Shown here in pieces: positions 40,447-49,861 of a stretch of 64,000 bases of DNA. The stretch spans positions 1,091,671 to 1,155,670 of the forward strand of contig NZ_LT630004.1 of the NCBI RefSeq assembly GCF_900111815.1. Direction: 5' to 3'. The stretch is from Bacillus massilinigeriensis (lineage in GTDB: Bacteria; Bacillota; Bacilli; Bacillales; Cytobacillaceae). Every line of letters starts with the position of its first letter. Within the stretch, counting starts at the first letter, position 1. Made by a program: the position numbers and the translations under genes. Below the pieces are notes generated by a model. It was given only the letters and a program-made list of their open reading frames with translations, was not told where the DNA came from and made no database searches.

Positions 40447-43400
40447 GTGTATTTAAAGCGGCTGGATGTTATAGGGTTTAAATCTTTTGCTGAAAGGGTC
40501 GCTGTTGAGTTTGTTCCAGGTGTTACTGCCGTAGTCGGTCCAAACGGCAGTGGGAAGAGCAATATCACAGATGCAGTTCGCTGGGTTTTGGGAGAACAAT
40601 CGGCCAAATCACTCCGAGGTGCAAAGATGGAGGACATCATTTTTGCAGGCAGTGATTCAAGGAAAGCGCTGAATTTTGCCGAGGTTACCTTAACGCTTGA
40701 TAATGAGGACCAGGCGCTTCCGCTTGAATATAATGAAGTCAGCGTAACAAGGAGAGTCTATCGTTCTGGAGACAGTGAGTATTTAATCAACGGGAGAACT
40801 TGCCGATTAAAGGATATTATCGACCTTTTCATGGACTCTGGTCTTGGGAGAGAAGCCTTCTCTATCATCAGCCAAGGGAAGGTAGAGGAGATCCTTAATA
40901 GTAAACCGGAAGACAGACGGACTATTTTCGAAGAAGCTGCAGGGGTCCTTAAATATAAGACAAGGAAGAAAAAAGCGGAATCAAAGCTTTTGGAAACACA
41001 GGAGAACTTGAACAGGGTCTCTGATATCCTCCATGAGCTTGAATCCCAAGTAGAACCTTTAAAAATGCAGGCATCCATTGCCCGTGATTATCTGGCGCAA
41101 AAAGAGGAACTTGAGAGAATTGAAGTTGCGCTCACTGCTTATGAAATTGAAGAGCTTCACGAAAGATGGAAGGCATTGTCGGATGAACTGGAAGACAACA
41201 GGAAAAAAGAGTTGGCAATGTCATCGGAATTGCAGAAAAAAGAGGCCGAAATAGAGCAGTACCGGGACCAGTTAACAGCTCTTGATGAGTCGGTCAGCAA
41301 CCTTCAAAATGTCTTGCTTGCGACAAGTGAAGAGCTGGAAAAGCTTGAAGGTAGAAAGGAAGTCTTAAAAGAACGGAAGAAAAATGCATCTCAAAATAGA
41401 GAGCAGCTAGAAAAAAACATATTAGAAATAACAGGTAAAACAAAAATACTCCAAGCTGATGCAAAAAGCCAGGAAAACACCCTTCAGTTGTTGGAGAGAG
41501 AAACACGTAAACTGGAAGAAAGCTTGCGTAAGAAATTGGAGGAGCATAAATTATACAGCGAAGATATCGAATCCAAAATCGATTCGCTGAAGAGTGAGTA
41601 TATCGATCTCTTAAATCGCCAGGCAAGTGCAAGAAATGAACTTGCATTGATTGACCGGCAATTGGGGCAGGATGATGCTAAAAGTGCAAGGCTGAAAGAA
41701 GAAAACGCTAAGTTCCTTGAAAGCAGGGAGGATATTGGCAATAAAAAGGAAGCGTTAACTGCAAAGCTCCATAAAACTTCAAAAGAGTTAGCAGTTCAGG
41801 CAAGTCGTTATCGTGACGGTCAGGAAAAACTTCAAAAGCTCAAGCTGCGTTGTGAAGAACAGGAAAACACCTTATACAAAGCATATCAGTTCCTCCAACA
41901 AACAAAGTCGAGGAAAGAGGCCCTTGAAGATATGCAGGAAGATTATTCAGGGTTTTTCCAGGGAGTGAAGGAAGTCCTGAAAGCGCGAGGGAAGAAACTT
42001 GATGGGATAGAAGGGGCTATTGCTGAGCTAGTGAAGGTTCCTAAAGAAATGGAAACCGCTTTGGAAACTGCGCTGGCAGGTGCGATGCAGCATATTGTGG
42101 TGGAGAAAGAAGAAAATGCCCGTGCCGCAATTGCATACTTGAAAAAGGAATCCTTTGGCAGGGCGACTTTCCTTCCACTCTCTGTTATTCGCGGTAAAGC
42201 AATCGCTTCATCGATGCTCATGACGATTGCCTCTCATCCTTCCTACATTGGCTGTGCAGCCGACCTTATTGAATATGACCATCGTTATGAGAATATTATG
42301 AAGAACCTGCTTGGCAATGTGGTGATTGCTAAAGATTTGAAAGGTGCGAATGAGATCGCTCGTCTTCTTCAATACCGCAGCAGGGTGGTCACGCTTGATG
42401 GCGACGTTGTAAATCCAGGTGGATCTATGTCTGGCGGTGCAGTGAAGCAAAAGTCATCATCGCTTTTAAGTCGAAAAAGCGAGCTTGAAGAGCTGAAGGC
42501 AAAGCTTTCTGATATGGAATCAAAAACGGCAGTGCTCGAAAACTCTGTCAAAAAGACAAAGGCAGCACTGTCGGAAATGGAAGAGTCGCTTGACGCTATG
42601 AGAAAAGCGGGAGAAATGCTCAGGATGGAAGAACAGGAAGCGAAGAGCGGCCTGCGCGAAGTGGAAATAGAAGAGCGAAATATCAATGACAGGCTCGCTG
42701 TCTATGATTCGGAAAAGAAGCAAGTCGACCAGGATAGAAAAAGCCAGCATGCTAGAAAAGAATCGCTTAAGAGTGAATTAGAAAAAGTCAGTGAGGAAAT
42801 CAGCAGGCTTGATAAGGAAATTAATAGGCTGACTGAAAGAAAGAATACAAATTCCGCTTCAAAGGAAACAACTGCTGCCGAAATAAGCGAACTAAAGATC
42901 GGTCTTACGGCTAAAAGAGAGCAGCTCCACGCACTCAGCGAAAAACATGATTATACGCTCGCTGAACTGGATAATCACCAATCTAAGCTTGATTCTATGA
43001 CGGAGGATCTCAACTTTTTGCGTCTTGAGATGCAAGACAGCTTTTCAGGTGAAAACACGCTTGAAGAAGCCGCGAAAAATAAGCTGCGTGATAAGAACAA
43101 TACAATTGAACTAATCGCAGAAAGAAGAAAAGAACGTGTTGCTCTGCAATCGAAGCTGGAAGAAAGTGAAATTGAGGGGAAAGAACTTAAGCGGCAGTAT
43201 AGAGGCATGACGGAGATTTTGAAGGACGAAGAAGTAAAAATCAACAGGCTGGAAGTGGAACTTGATAACCGTATTGCCCATCTCCGGGAGGAATATTTAC
43301 TATCATATGAAGCAGCAAGAGAACAATATCCGCTGCAAATTCCTCCGGATGATGCCAGAAGAAAGGTCAGGCTAATCAAGCTGGCAATCGAGGAGCTTGG

Positions 43401-44013
43401 ACCTGTAAACCTTGGGGCGATTGACGAGTACGAGAGAATCTCTGGACGTTATGAATTTCTTCTTGGACAAAGAGAAGATTTACAGGAAGCGAAGGATACG
43501 CTGTTTACTGTAATAGGGGAAATGGATGAAGAAATGAGGAGTCGGTTTAGCCATACTTTCAAAGAAATTCGCTCTCACTTCGATCCTGTATTCAGGTCGC
43601 TGTTCGGTGGAGGAAGAGCGGATTTAAAGCTGACCAACCCAGACGATTTGCTGAATACCGGAGTGGAGCTTGTTGCACAGCCACCAGGGAAAAAACTGCA
43701 AAACCTTGGTCTGTTATCCGGCGGAGAACGCGCGTTGACTGCAATCGCTTTGCTTTTTTCCATTCTTAAAGTCCGCCCTGTACCTTTTTGTATACTTGAT
43801 GAAGTGGAAGCTGCGCTAGATGAGGCTAACGTTTCAAGGTTCAGTCAATACTTAAAAGGGTACAGCGGTGAAACGCAGTTCATCGTTATTACACATAGAA
43901 AAGGAACAATGGAAGGTGCGGATGTTCTGTATGGTGTGACAATGCAGGAAAGCGGAGTATCTAAGGTTGTTTCTGTAAGACTCGAAGAAACGAAGGAACT
44001 GGTAAAAAACTAA
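40447..44013 (+). CDS. smc: Chromosome segregation ATPase SMC
   Basis: Core subunit of the bacterial condensin that, with ScpA and ScpB, loops and separates the chromosome. It has 1188 residues. The N-terminal ATPase head has Walker A GPNGSGKSN near 32-40. A long coiled coil runs to the hinge around 500-670, which contains NPGGSMSGGAVK. A returning coiled coil leads to the signature LSGGE at 1090-1094 and Walker B with D1118 in LDEVEAALDEAN. The GTG at 40447 follows AAAGGGGG; an upstream in-frame codon inside rnc is not used. Confidence 0.97.
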   Translation: MYLKRLDVIGFKSFAERVAVEFVPGVTAVVGPNGSGKSNITDAVRWVLGEQSAKSLRGAKMEDIIFAGSDSRKALNFAEVTLTLDNEDQALPLEYNEVSVTRRVYRSGDSEYLINGRTCRLKDIIDLFMDSGLGREAFSIISQGKVEEILNSKPEDRRTIFEEAAGVLKYKTRKKKAESKLLETQENLNRVSDILHELESQVEPLKMQASIARDYLAQKEELERIEVALTAYEIEELHERWKALSDELEDNRKKELAMSSELQKKEAEIEQYRDQLTALDESVSNLQNVLLATSEELEKLEGRKEVLKERKKNASQNREQLEKNILEITGKTKILQADAKSQENTLQLLERETRKLEESLRKKLEEHKLYSEDIESKIDSLKSEYIDLLNRQASARNELALIDRQLGQDDAKSARLKEENAKFLESREDIGNKKEALTAKLHKTSKELAVQASRYRDGQEKLQKLKLRCEEQENTLYKAYQFLQQTKSRKEALEDMQEDYSGFFQGVKEVLKARGKKLDGIEGAIAELVKVPKEMETALETALAGAMQHIVVEKEENARAAIAYLKKESFGRATFLPLSVIRGKAIASSMLMTIASHPSYIGCAADLIEYDHRYENIMKNLLGNVVIAKDLKGANEIARLLQYRSRVVTLDGDVVNPGGSMSGGAVKQKSSSLLSRKSELEELKAKLSDMESKTAVLENSVKKTKAALSEMEESLDAMRKAGEMLRMEEQEAKSGLREVEIEERNINDRLAVYDSEKKQVDQDRKSQHARKESLKSELEKVSEEISRLDKEINRLTERKNTNSASKETTAAEISELKIGLTAKREQLHALSEKHDYTLAELDNHQSKLDSMTEDLNFLRLEMQDSFSGENTLEEAAKNKLRDKNNTIELIAERRKERVALQSKLEESEIEGKELKRQYRGMTEILKDEEVKINRLEVELDNRIAHLREEYLLSYEAAREQYPLQIPPDDARRKVRLIKLAIEELGPVNLGAIDEYERISGRYEFLLGQREDLQEAKDTLFTVIGEMDEEMRSRFSHTFKEIRSHFDPVFRSLFGGGRADLKLTNPDDLLNTGVELVAQPPGKKLQNLGLLSGGERALTAIALLFSILKVRPVPFCILDEVEAALDEANVSRFSQYLKGYSGETQFIVITHRKGTMEGADVLYGVTMQESGVSKVVSVRLEETKELVKN

Positions 44014-44034
44014 CAAATAGGGGTAGTGATCGTT

Positions 44035-45024
44035 TTGAGTTTTTTTAAGAAATTGAAAGAGAAGATTACACATCAGACAGAAAGTGTAACAGATAAATTT
44101 AAGGATGGACTGACAAAAACCCGGAATAGTTTCTCTGGCCGCATGAATGACCTTGTCGCACGTTACCGCAAAGTGGATGAGGATTTTTTCGAAGAACTGG
44201 AAGAGATACTGATCCAGGCAGACGTTGGATTTGACACGGTAATGGAATTGATCGAGGAACTGAAAATGGAAGTCAAACGCAGGAATATTAAGGATTCCTC
44301 GGAGGTTAAGTCTGTCATTTCAGAGAAGCTTGTGGAAATCTATAATGGGAACGAAAAGGAAGATTCCAGCCTGCGGTACGGGAAAGATGGCCTTACAGTT
44401 ATCTTGTTTGTTGGAGTGAATGGTGTAGGAAAAACAACAACAATCGGCAAGCTTGCACATCGTTTTAAATCAGATGGAAAGTCTGTTATGATGGCCGCCG
44501 GAGACACTTTCCGCGCAGGTGCAATCGACCAGTTGGAAGTGTGGGGCGAGCGTGTGGGCGTTCCGGTTATTAAGCAAGCAGAAGGTTCAGATCCAGCGGC
44601 AGTTATGTATGATGCAATCAGAGCAGCTAAATCTAGGGGGGCGGATATTTTGCTCTGCGATACGGCTGGAAGACTGCAGAATAAAGTGAATTTGATGAAG
44701 GAGCTTGAAAAAGTCAAACGTGTTATTGAGCGGGAAGTACCTGGCGCACCACATGAGGTTTTGCTCGTTCTTGATGCCACAACAGGTCAGAATGCTCTTA
44801 TTCAGGCGAAAACTTTCAAAGAAGCGACAGACGTGAGCGGCATCGTATTGACAAAGCTGGACGGAACCGCAAAGGGCGGTATCGTGCTCGCGATTCGAAA
44901 AGAACTGAACATTCCTGTGAAATATGTAGGGCTTGGTGAAAAAATGGATGATCTCCAGCAATTTGATGCGGATCGGTATGTATATGGTTTGTTCGCTGAT
45001 GCAATCGAGGAAGAAGCGGAATAG
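44035..45024 (+). CDS. ftsY: Signal recognition particle receptor FtsY
   Basis: GTPase that docks SRP-ribosome complexes at the membrane. It has 329 residues: a short charged N-terminal helix in place of the long acidic domain of enterobacteria, then the NG domain with G1 GVNGVGKTT (K133), DTAGR and TKLDGTAKGG. The TTG at 44035 is chosen over GTG 44026 because AGGGG at 44019-44023 suits only the TTG and homologues begin MSFFKKLKEKI. Its partner Ffh is encoded two genes later. Confidence 0.96.
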   Translation: MSFFKKLKEKITHQTESVTDKFKDGLTKTRNSFSGRMNDLVARYRKVDEDFFEELEEILIQADVGFDTVMELIEELKMEVKRRNIKDSSEVKSVISEKLVEIYNGNEKEDSSLRYGKDGLTVILFVGVNGVGKTTTIGKLAHRFKSDGKSVMMAAGDTFRAGAIDQLEVWGERVGVPVIKQAEGSDPAAVMYDAIRAAKSRGADILLCDTAGRLQNKVNLMKELEKVKRVIEREVPGAPHEVLLVLDATTGQNALIQAKTFKEATDVSGIVLTKLDGTAKGGIVLAIRKELNIPVKYVGLGEKMDDLQQFDADRYVYGLFADAIEEEAE

Positions 45025-45036
45025 CCCCTTGTTGCC

Positions 45037-45065
45037 TTGACATAGGAAGATTTCGTGTGTACACT
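45037..45065 (+). promoter_or_regulatory. Promoter of ylxM-ffh
   Basis: TTGACA (45037-45042), a 17-base spacer and TACACT (45060-45065) lie in the 82-base gap after ftsY. A perfect -35 and good spacing make this one of the clearest sigma-A promoters in the window. Confidence 0.75.
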
Positions 45066-45106
45066 ATTTTTATGTAAAGGAATTTCACTTAACACGGGGG
45101 TGCAAT

Positions 45107-45436
45107 ATGCTTGAAAAAACGACCCGTATCAATTATCTATACGATTTTTATCAGGCATTGCTGACTCCTAAACAGCGAAGCTATATGTCCCTATATTATC
45201 TTGATGATTACTCTCTCGGTGAAATTGCGGATGAGTATGATGTCAGCAGGCAGGCAGTCTACGACAATATCAAGCGGACAGAGGCAATGCTGGAGGAATA
45301 CGAGGAAAAACTTCGTCTTTTCAGGAGATTTGAAGACAGAAACATAATCCTTCAAAGCATGAAGGAAAACCTTGAAGCTGGCGGCAGCCGGGCAGAGCTT
45401 CTCGGGATGCTGGAAGCGCTGGAGAAACTAGATTAG
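45107..45436 (+). CDS. ylxM: YlxM family helix-turn-helix protein
   Basis: A 109-residue UPF0122 protein always found just before ffh in Firmicutes. It reads like a region 4 sigma-type helix-turn-helix, with [20 protein letters not shown] and then [12 protein letters not shown], followed by a helical tail. In streptococci the homologue binds SRP components and stimulates FtsY/Ffh activity. It is probably a modulator of the SRP pathway rather than a gene-specific regulator. The start ATG follows CGGGGGTG. Confidence 0.93.
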   Translation: MLEKTTRINYLYDFYQALLTPKQRSYMSLYYLDDYSLGEIADEYDVSRQAVYDNIKRTEAMLEEYEEKLRLFRRFEDRNIILQSMKENLEAGGSRAELLGMLEALEKLD

Positions 45437-45448
45437 GAGGCGGCAAAT

Positions 45449-46798
45449 ATGGCATTCGAAGGATTGGCCGACCGACTGCAAAGCACCATGCAAAAAATCC
45501 GCGGGAAGGGCAAGGTTTCCGAAGCGGATGTGAAAGAAATGATGCGTGAAGTCCGTCTGGCCCTGCTTGAGGCAGACGTCAATTTTAAAGTGGTGAAAGA
45601 ATTTGTCAAGAAGGTAAGTGAGCGTGCAGTTGGACAGGAAGTGATGAAAAGTCTGACTCCTGGTCAACAAGTCATCAAAGTGGTTAAGGAAGAACTAACC
45701 GAACTGATGGGCGGGGAACAAAGCAGGATTGCTGTTTCTAATAGACCACCGACAGTCATTATGATGGTTGGGCTTCAAGGTGCGGGTAAAACAACAACTA
45801 CTGGCAAGCTTGCCAATCTCCTTCGCAAGAAGTACAACCGAAAGCCACTGTTAGTAGCTGGAGATATTTACAGGCCAGCTGCTATCAAACAGCTGGAAAC
45901 GTTGGGCAAACAGCTGAGCATGCCTGTCTTTTCTCTCGGTGACAAAATCAGCCCTGTGGAGATTGCGAGACAGGCCTTGGAAAAAGCGAAAGAAGACCAC
46001 CACGATTATGTTCTCATTGATACTGCCGGAAGGCTTCATGTTGATGAAAAGCTGATGGATGAGCTAAAAGACATTAAAGAATTGGCAAAGCCAGACGAAA
46101 TTTTTCTAGTGGTGGATGCCATGACTGGGCAAGATGCCGTCAATGTTGCTCAAAGCTTTAATGAACAGCTTGGCGTTACGGGCGTAGTCCTTACAAAACT
46201 TGATGGAGACACTCGTGGGGGGGCGGCGCTCTCTATTCGTTCCGTGACAAATACCCCAATTAAATTTGTCGGTTTAGGCGAGAAGCTGGATGCTCTTGAG
46301 GCGTTCCACCCAGAAAGGATGGCGTCAAGAATCCTTGGAATGGGAGATGTCATGACGCTGATTGAAAAAGCGCAGGCGAACGTGGATGAAGAGAAGGCGA
46401 AAGAGCTCGAAAAGAAAATGAGAACAGCAAGCTTTACTCTTGACGACTTCCTTGACCAGCTAGGACAAGTGCGGCAAATGGGTCCGCTAGACGAACTTTT
46501 GAAAATGATGCCTGGTGCGAACAAGATTAAAGGGATGAACAACCTGCAAATCGATGAAAAGCAAATCTCGCATGTTGAGGCAATCATTCAGTCAATGACA
46601 AGCGATGAAAAAACCCACCCGGAAATCATTAACGCAAACAGACGGAAGCGGATTGCCAAAGGGAGCGGTACAAGCATCCAAGAAGTCAACAGACTTTTAA
46701 AGCAGTTTGAGGACATGAAAAAAATGATGAAGCAAATGACTGGATTCCAGCAAAAAGGGAAGAAAAAAGGATTTAAGCTTCCATTCAACCCTTTTTAA
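45449..46798 (+). CDS. ffh: Signal recognition particle protein Ffh
   Basis: Protein part of SRP; binds signal sequences and 4.5S/scRNA. It has 449 residues. The N domain is followed by the G domain with G1 GLQGAGKTTT (K114), DTAGR and TKLDGDTRGG. A methionine-rich M domain begins at about 325 (LDELLKMMPGANKIKGMNNL), with the RNA-binding RRKRIAKGSGTSIQEVNRLL. It lies 12 bases after ylxM behind TAGGAGGCGG. No terminator is visible in the 130 bases before rpsP. Confidence 0.97.
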   Translation: MAFEGLADRLQSTMQKIRGKGKVSEADVKEMMREVRLALLEADVNFKVVKEFVKKVSERAVGQEVMKSLTPGQQVIKVVKEELTELMGGEQSRIAVSNRPPTVIMMVGLQGAGKTTTTGKLANLLRKKYNRKPLLVAGDIYRPAAIKQLETLGKQLSMPVFSLGDKISPVEIARQALEKAKEDHHDYVLIDTAGRLHVDEKLMDELKDIKELAKPDEIFLVVDAMTGQDAVNVAQSFNEQLGVTGVVLTKLDGDTRGGAALSIRSVTNTPIKFVGLGEKLDALEAFHPERMASRILGMGDVMTLIEKAQANVDEEKAKELEKKMRTASFTLDDFLDQLGQVRQMGPLDELLKMMPGANKIKGMNNLQIDEKQISHVEAIIQSMTSDEKTHPEIINANRRKRIAKGSGTSIQEVNRLLKQFEDMKKMMKQMTGFQQKGKKKGFKLPFNPF

Positions 46799-46862
46799 GG
46801 TGATTTAACTCGTTCATTCTGTCCCGGAAGTAATATTTTTTTAACGTGTAAAGAAAAAAACC

Positions 46863-46891
46863 TTTACAACCTAAAGCAGATTTGTTATTAT
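46863..46891 (+). promoter_or_regulatory. Promoter of rpsP
   Basis: TTTACA (46863-46868), a 17-base spacer and TATTAT (46886-46891). The spacing is ideal and the site lies 40 bases before the rpsP start. Confidence 0.72.
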
Positions 46892-46930
46892 TCTATCTTG
46901 TGTGAAACTATTCGGAGGTGCTTATTTAAA

Positions 46931-47203
46931 ATGGCAGTAAAAATTCGTTTAAAACGTATGGGAGCAAAAAAATCTCCTTTCTATCGTATTGTAGTAGCTG
47001 ATTCCCGTTCACCACGTGACGGACGCTTCATCGAGACAGTTGGAACTTACAACCCTGTTGCTAATCCAGCAATTGTTGAAATCAACGAAGAGCGTGCTCT
47101 TGAGTGGATGCAGAACGGTGCGAAACCATCTGACACAGTCCGCAACTTGTTCTCAAACGAAGGCATCATGGAAAAATTCCATAATGCTAAACATAGTAAG
47201 TAA
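46931..47203 (+). CDS. rpsP: 30S ribosomal protein S16
   Basis: A 90-residue ribosomal protein that stabilises the 30S body. [20 protein letters not shown] is the family signature and [10 protein letters not shown] follows. The in-frame codon at 46898 lies on top of the promoter region, so ATG 46931 behind CGGAGGTG is used. It heads the cluster khpA-ylqD-rimM-trmD, all connected with ribosome or RNA maturation. Confidence 0.97.
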   Translation: MAVKIRLKRMGAKKSPFYRIVVADSRSPRDGRFIETVGTYNPVANPAIVEINEERALEWMQNGAKPSDTVRNLFSNEGIMEKFHNAKHSK

Positions 47204-47214
47204 TAGTGAATAGT

Positions 47215-47445
47215 ATGAAGGAATTAATTGAGACGATCGTGAAGCCTCTCGTCGAATTTCCAGAGGACGTTAGAGTGAGCTCCCAAGAGGAGGATCACCG
47301 TATCATCTATCAACTTTCCGTCAATAAGAGTGATATGGGAAAAGTCATCGGAAAACAGGGGCGCGTGGCAAAGGCAATCAGAACCGTTGTATACGCAGCA
47401 GGATCATCACAGGCTAAAAAAATATTCCTTGAAATAGTTGAATAA
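47215..47445 (+). CDS. khpA: KH-domain RNA-binding protein KhpA
   Basis: A 76-residue single KH domain protein (YlqC family) that binds RNA with KhpB in other Firmicutes and affects cell elongation and division. The GxxG loop is visible in MGKVIGKQGRVAKAIRTVV. ATG 47215 matches homologues; GTG 47206 is in frame as well. Neither start has a recognisable ribosome site. It lies 11 bases after rpsP, so re-initiation by ribosomes finishing rpsP is likely. A terminator follows. Confidence 0.92.
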   Translation: MKELIETIVKPLVEFPEDVRVSSQEEDHRIIYQLSVNKSDMGKVIGKQGRVAKAIRTVVYAAGSSQAKKIFLEIVE

Positions 47446-47471
47446 GTTCCAGGGGGCTTTCTCCTGAACAG

Positions 47472-47503
47472 AAAAAATGGAGGGGAAACCCTCCGTTTTT
47501 TCT
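47472..47503 (+). terminator. Terminator after khpA
   Basis: GGAGGG (47479-47484) pairs with CCCTCC (47489-47494) over a GAAA-type loop, with A-T pairs extending the stem and six T after it. Confidence 0.82.
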
Positions 47504-47576
47504 ATTTAATGACATCTTCCTTTATAATGAATATGGAATGGAATCAAGAGTTTGGCATGGATGGGGAGGAATGAAC

Positions 47577-47969
47577 GTGAAAGTGCTTCAAACGGTCATT
47601 GTGAAACAGGTCCTGACAGAGAATAGCAGGAACAAACTGCTTGATCAATACGTTGGGCGGAAGCGGCAGCTAAAGAAGGAGTGCGAACAGTTGAAGTTTG
47701 AAAGCAAACGCCTTGAAAAGACGAGGAAATTCCCGCCGGAAAGCCTTAAAAGGCATTTTGACCATGAGATTCGAATCCATATGGAAAAAATAAAACTGCT
47801 GGAGTTCCAAATCGAACAGCTCCATATTCTCTCGATAGGAAGTGAGCTAAAAGAAGCCGAACTCCAGGGAATTGTGGAAGTCAATGAAGGGGACAATTGG
47901 GATGAGTTTTTGGCAGGTAAAACAGTTGTGGTGAAAGACGGCATCGTAACCGAAATACGCGAGAGGTGA
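47577..47969 (+). CDS. ylqD: YlqD family protein
   Basis: A 130-residue protein conserved in Bacillaceae between khpA and rimM, of unknown function. It begins [15 protein letters not shown]. The centre (about 20-85) is highly charged and predicted to form a coiled coil ([18 protein letters not shown]). A small beta-rich C-terminal part ends [20 protein letters not shown] 47577 behind GGGGAGGA is preferred; ATG 47571 is too close to that site. A TATAAT at 47523-47528 with a poor -35 may be its promoter. Confidence 0.85.
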   Translation: MKVLQTVIVKQVLTENSRNKLLDQYVGRKRQLKKECEQLKFESKRLEKTRKFPPESLKRHFDHEIRIHMEKIKLLEFQIEQLHILSIGSELKEAELQGIVEVNEGDNWDEFLAGKTVVVKDGIVTEIRER

Positions 47970-47974
47970 TAGTG

Positions 47975-48493
47975 ATGGAAAAATGGCTGAATATCGGGAA
48001 GATTGTTAATACTCACGGGATCAAAGGGGAAGTTAGAGTGATTTCCAGGACGGACTTTCCTGAAGAAAGGTATCGGAGTGGAAATAAACTTTACTTATTC
48101 CTGCCTAGCGAAAAAAAACCAATGGAACTGATTGTAACGAATCATAGGAAACATAAAAATTTTGATTTGCTGTTATTTGAAGGTTATGGAAATGTAAATG
48201 ATGTTGAGAAGTTTCGAGATGGCATACTGAAGGTTCCTTCGAGTGATAGGGGGACACTTAAAGAAGGTGAATACTACTTTCAAGACATCATTGGCTGTAC
48301 GGTTTCCACTCTTGAGGGTGCAACGCTCGGGAAGGTTTCGGAAATACTGACACCTGGAGCAAATGACGTTTGGGTTGTGAAGGGAAATGGCGGGAAGGAT
48401 ATACTGATTCCCTATATTGAAGATGTTGTAAGGAAAGTAGACGTAAAAACCAAGGAAATTTTCATCGAGCCGATGGAGGGACTTCTTCCGTGA
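47975..48493 (+). CDS. rimM: Ribosome maturation factor RimM
   Basis: Assists 30S head assembly around S19. It has 172 residues. The N-terminal RimM domain carries [17 protein letters not shown], and the C-terminal PRC-barrel domain carries [19 protein letters not shown] and [15 protein letters not shown] 47975 follows GAGAGG; GTG 47966 upstream is in frame but lies on the ribosome site. It overlaps trmD by a base, reproducing the common rimM-trmD unit. Confidence 0.94.
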   Translation: MEKWLNIGKIVNTHGIKGEVRVISRTDFPEERYRSGNKLYLFLPSEKKPMELIVTNHRKHKNFDLLLFEGYGNVNDVEKFRDGILKVPSSDRGTLKEGEYYFQDIIGCTVSTLEGATLGKVSEILTPGANDVWVVKGNGGKDILIPYIEDVVRKVDVKTKEIFIEPMEGLLP

Positions 48494-49227
48494 TGAAGAT
48501 AAATGTGCTGTCCATTTTTCCGGAAATGTTTGAAGGCGTTCTTGGACACTCGATCTTAAACAAAGCGAGAGAAAAAGGCGCTGTGGAATACAGTCTTGTT
48601 AACTTTAGAGAATATGCCGATAACCGGCATAAAACAGTCGATGACTATCCATACGGCGGAGGAGCGGGCATGGTATTGAAGCCACAGCCGATTTTTGATG
48701 CTGTTGATGACTTGGTAAAGAATGCTGAGGGAAAGAAACCGCGCGTTATTCTCATGTGTCCCCAGGGGGAGCGCTATACGCAGCGAAAGGCAGAAGAACT
48801 AGCGCAGGAAAATCATTTAATTTTCATCTGCGGTCATTATGAAGGATATGATGAAAGAATTCGGGAACATCTTGTGACAGATGAAATATCCATCGGTGAT
48901 TACGTTTTAACAGGTGGAGAGCTAGGTGCGATGGTCGTAATCGATAGTGTTGTTCGCCTTTTGCCTGGTGTCCTAGGCAAAGAAGAATCCCATATTCAGG
49001 ATTCGTTCAGCACAGGATTGTTAGAGCACCCTCATTACACTCGGCCAGCGGATTTCAGGGGAATGAAAGTGCCGGATGTTCTCGTTTCCGGAAACCACAA
49101 ACATATTGACGAATGGCGGATGAGGGAATCACTTAGAAGGACATTTGAACGCAGGCCAGACTTGTTAGAAACATTTCAACTGCCGGAAATGCAAAAAAAA
49201 TGGCTGGAAGAGTTTAAAAAACAATGA
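48493..49227 (+). CDS. trmD: tRNA (guanine-37-N1) methyltransferase
   Basis: Forms m1G37 next to the anticodon, which prevents +1 frameshifting. It has 244 residues of the knotted SPOUT fold. The SAM-binding knot contains [11 protein letters not shown] and [15 protein letters not shown]. The C-terminal domain has [13 protein letters not shown] and [11 protein letters not shown]. The GTG at 48490 just before ATG 48493 is an alternative start. It is the last gene before the rplS promoter. Confidence 0.96.
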   Translation: MKINVLSIFPEMFEGVLGHSILNKAREKGAVEYSLVNFREYADNRHKTVDDYPYGGGAGMVLKPQPIFDAVDDLVKNAEGKKPRVILMCPQGERYTQRKAEELAQENHLIFICGHYEGYDERIREHLVTDEISIGDYVLTGGELGAMVVIDSVVRLLPGVLGKEESHIQDSFSTGLLEHPHYTRPADFRGMKVPDVLVSGNHKHIDEWRMRESLRRTFERRPDLLETFQLPEMQKKWLEEFKKQ

Positions 49228-49235
49228 TGAAGCTG

Positions 49236-49264
49236 TTGCAGGAAGCCTTTCTTTGTGGTATGAT
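49236..49264 (+). promoter_or_regulatory. Promoter of rplS
   Basis: TTGCAG (49236-49241), a 17-base spacer and TATGAT (49259-49264). It lies 8 bases after the trmD stop and gives a leader of about 87 bases before rplS. Confidence 0.72.
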
Positions 49265-49270
49265 ATTTTT

Positions 49271-49347
49271 TGTGGCTCGGCCTTGATGCTAGAGCTTTAT
49301 AACGATGTTCCGCTGCACCAAGTGATGCAAGAGCATCCGTAGGAGGA
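49271..49347 (+). promoter_or_regulatory. Probable L19 ribosomal protein leader RNA
   Basis: The untranslated leader between the promoter and the rplS ribosome site can fold into two hairpins. One is GGCTC/GAGCT at about 49274-49297. The second pairs GATGTTC with GAGCATC (about 49304-49337) and encloses TGCAC/GTG-TGCA. A conserved L19 leader is known at this place in Firmicutes and is thought to mediate feedback by L19. I assign it by position and fold only, without a covariance-model match. Confidence 0.5.
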
Positions 49348-49357
49348 GTTGAAAACG

Positions 49358-49702
49358 ATGCAACAATTGATTGAAGAAATCACAAAAGACCAGCTTCGAG
49401 CAGATTTGCCATCGTTCCGCCCTGGTGATACTGTACGTGTACACGTAAAAGTTATCGAGGGAACACGCGAACGTATCCAGATCTTCGAAGGTGTTGTCAT
49501 CAAACGCCGTGGCGGCGGAATCAGCGAAACATTCACAGTCCGTAAGATTTCTTATGGTGTGGGTGTTGAACGTACATTCCCTGTTCACACACCAAAAATT
49601 GCGAAACTTGAAGTACTTCGCCGTGGTAAAGTACGTCGTGCGAAGCTTTACTACCTACGCAGCTTGCGTGGTAAAAAAGCACGTATCAAAGAAATTCGCT
49701 AA
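49358..49702 (+). CDS. rplS: 50S ribosomal protein L19
   Basis: A 114-residue ribosomal protein at the 30S-50S interface. The core [20 protein letters not shown] and [19 protein letters not shown] is close to invariant. ATG 49358 lies about ten bases after AGGAGGAG; the in-frame TTG at 49349 is too close to that site. It has its own promoter and leader and is followed by a strong terminator, so it forms a single-gene unit. Confidence 0.97.
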   Translation: MQQLIEEITKDQLRADLPSFRPGDTVRVHVKVIEGTRERIQIFEGVVIKRRGGGISETFTVRKISYGVGVERTFPVHTPKIAKLEVLRRGKVRRAKLYYLRSLRGKKARIKEIR

Positions 49703-49713
49703 GAAAAATGATC

Positions 49714-49750
49714 AAAAAAGGAGCTGCTTGTTCAAGCAAGCTCCTTTTTC
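49714..49750 (+). terminator. Terminator after rplS
   Basis: AAAAAGGAGC-TGCTTG pairs with CAAGCA/GCTCCTTTTT in a long stem with a small loop. The T run reaches 49750. Confidence 0.85.
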
Positions 49751-49861
49751 TTAGGAAAAAAGAACGATGCAAGCCAATTAACCGCTCTAGGGGTTTAACT
49801 GGCGAAAAATCTGTTAATAAATCAATGTGTTATACTTAATTCCTAGATTGGTGGGGAGAGA

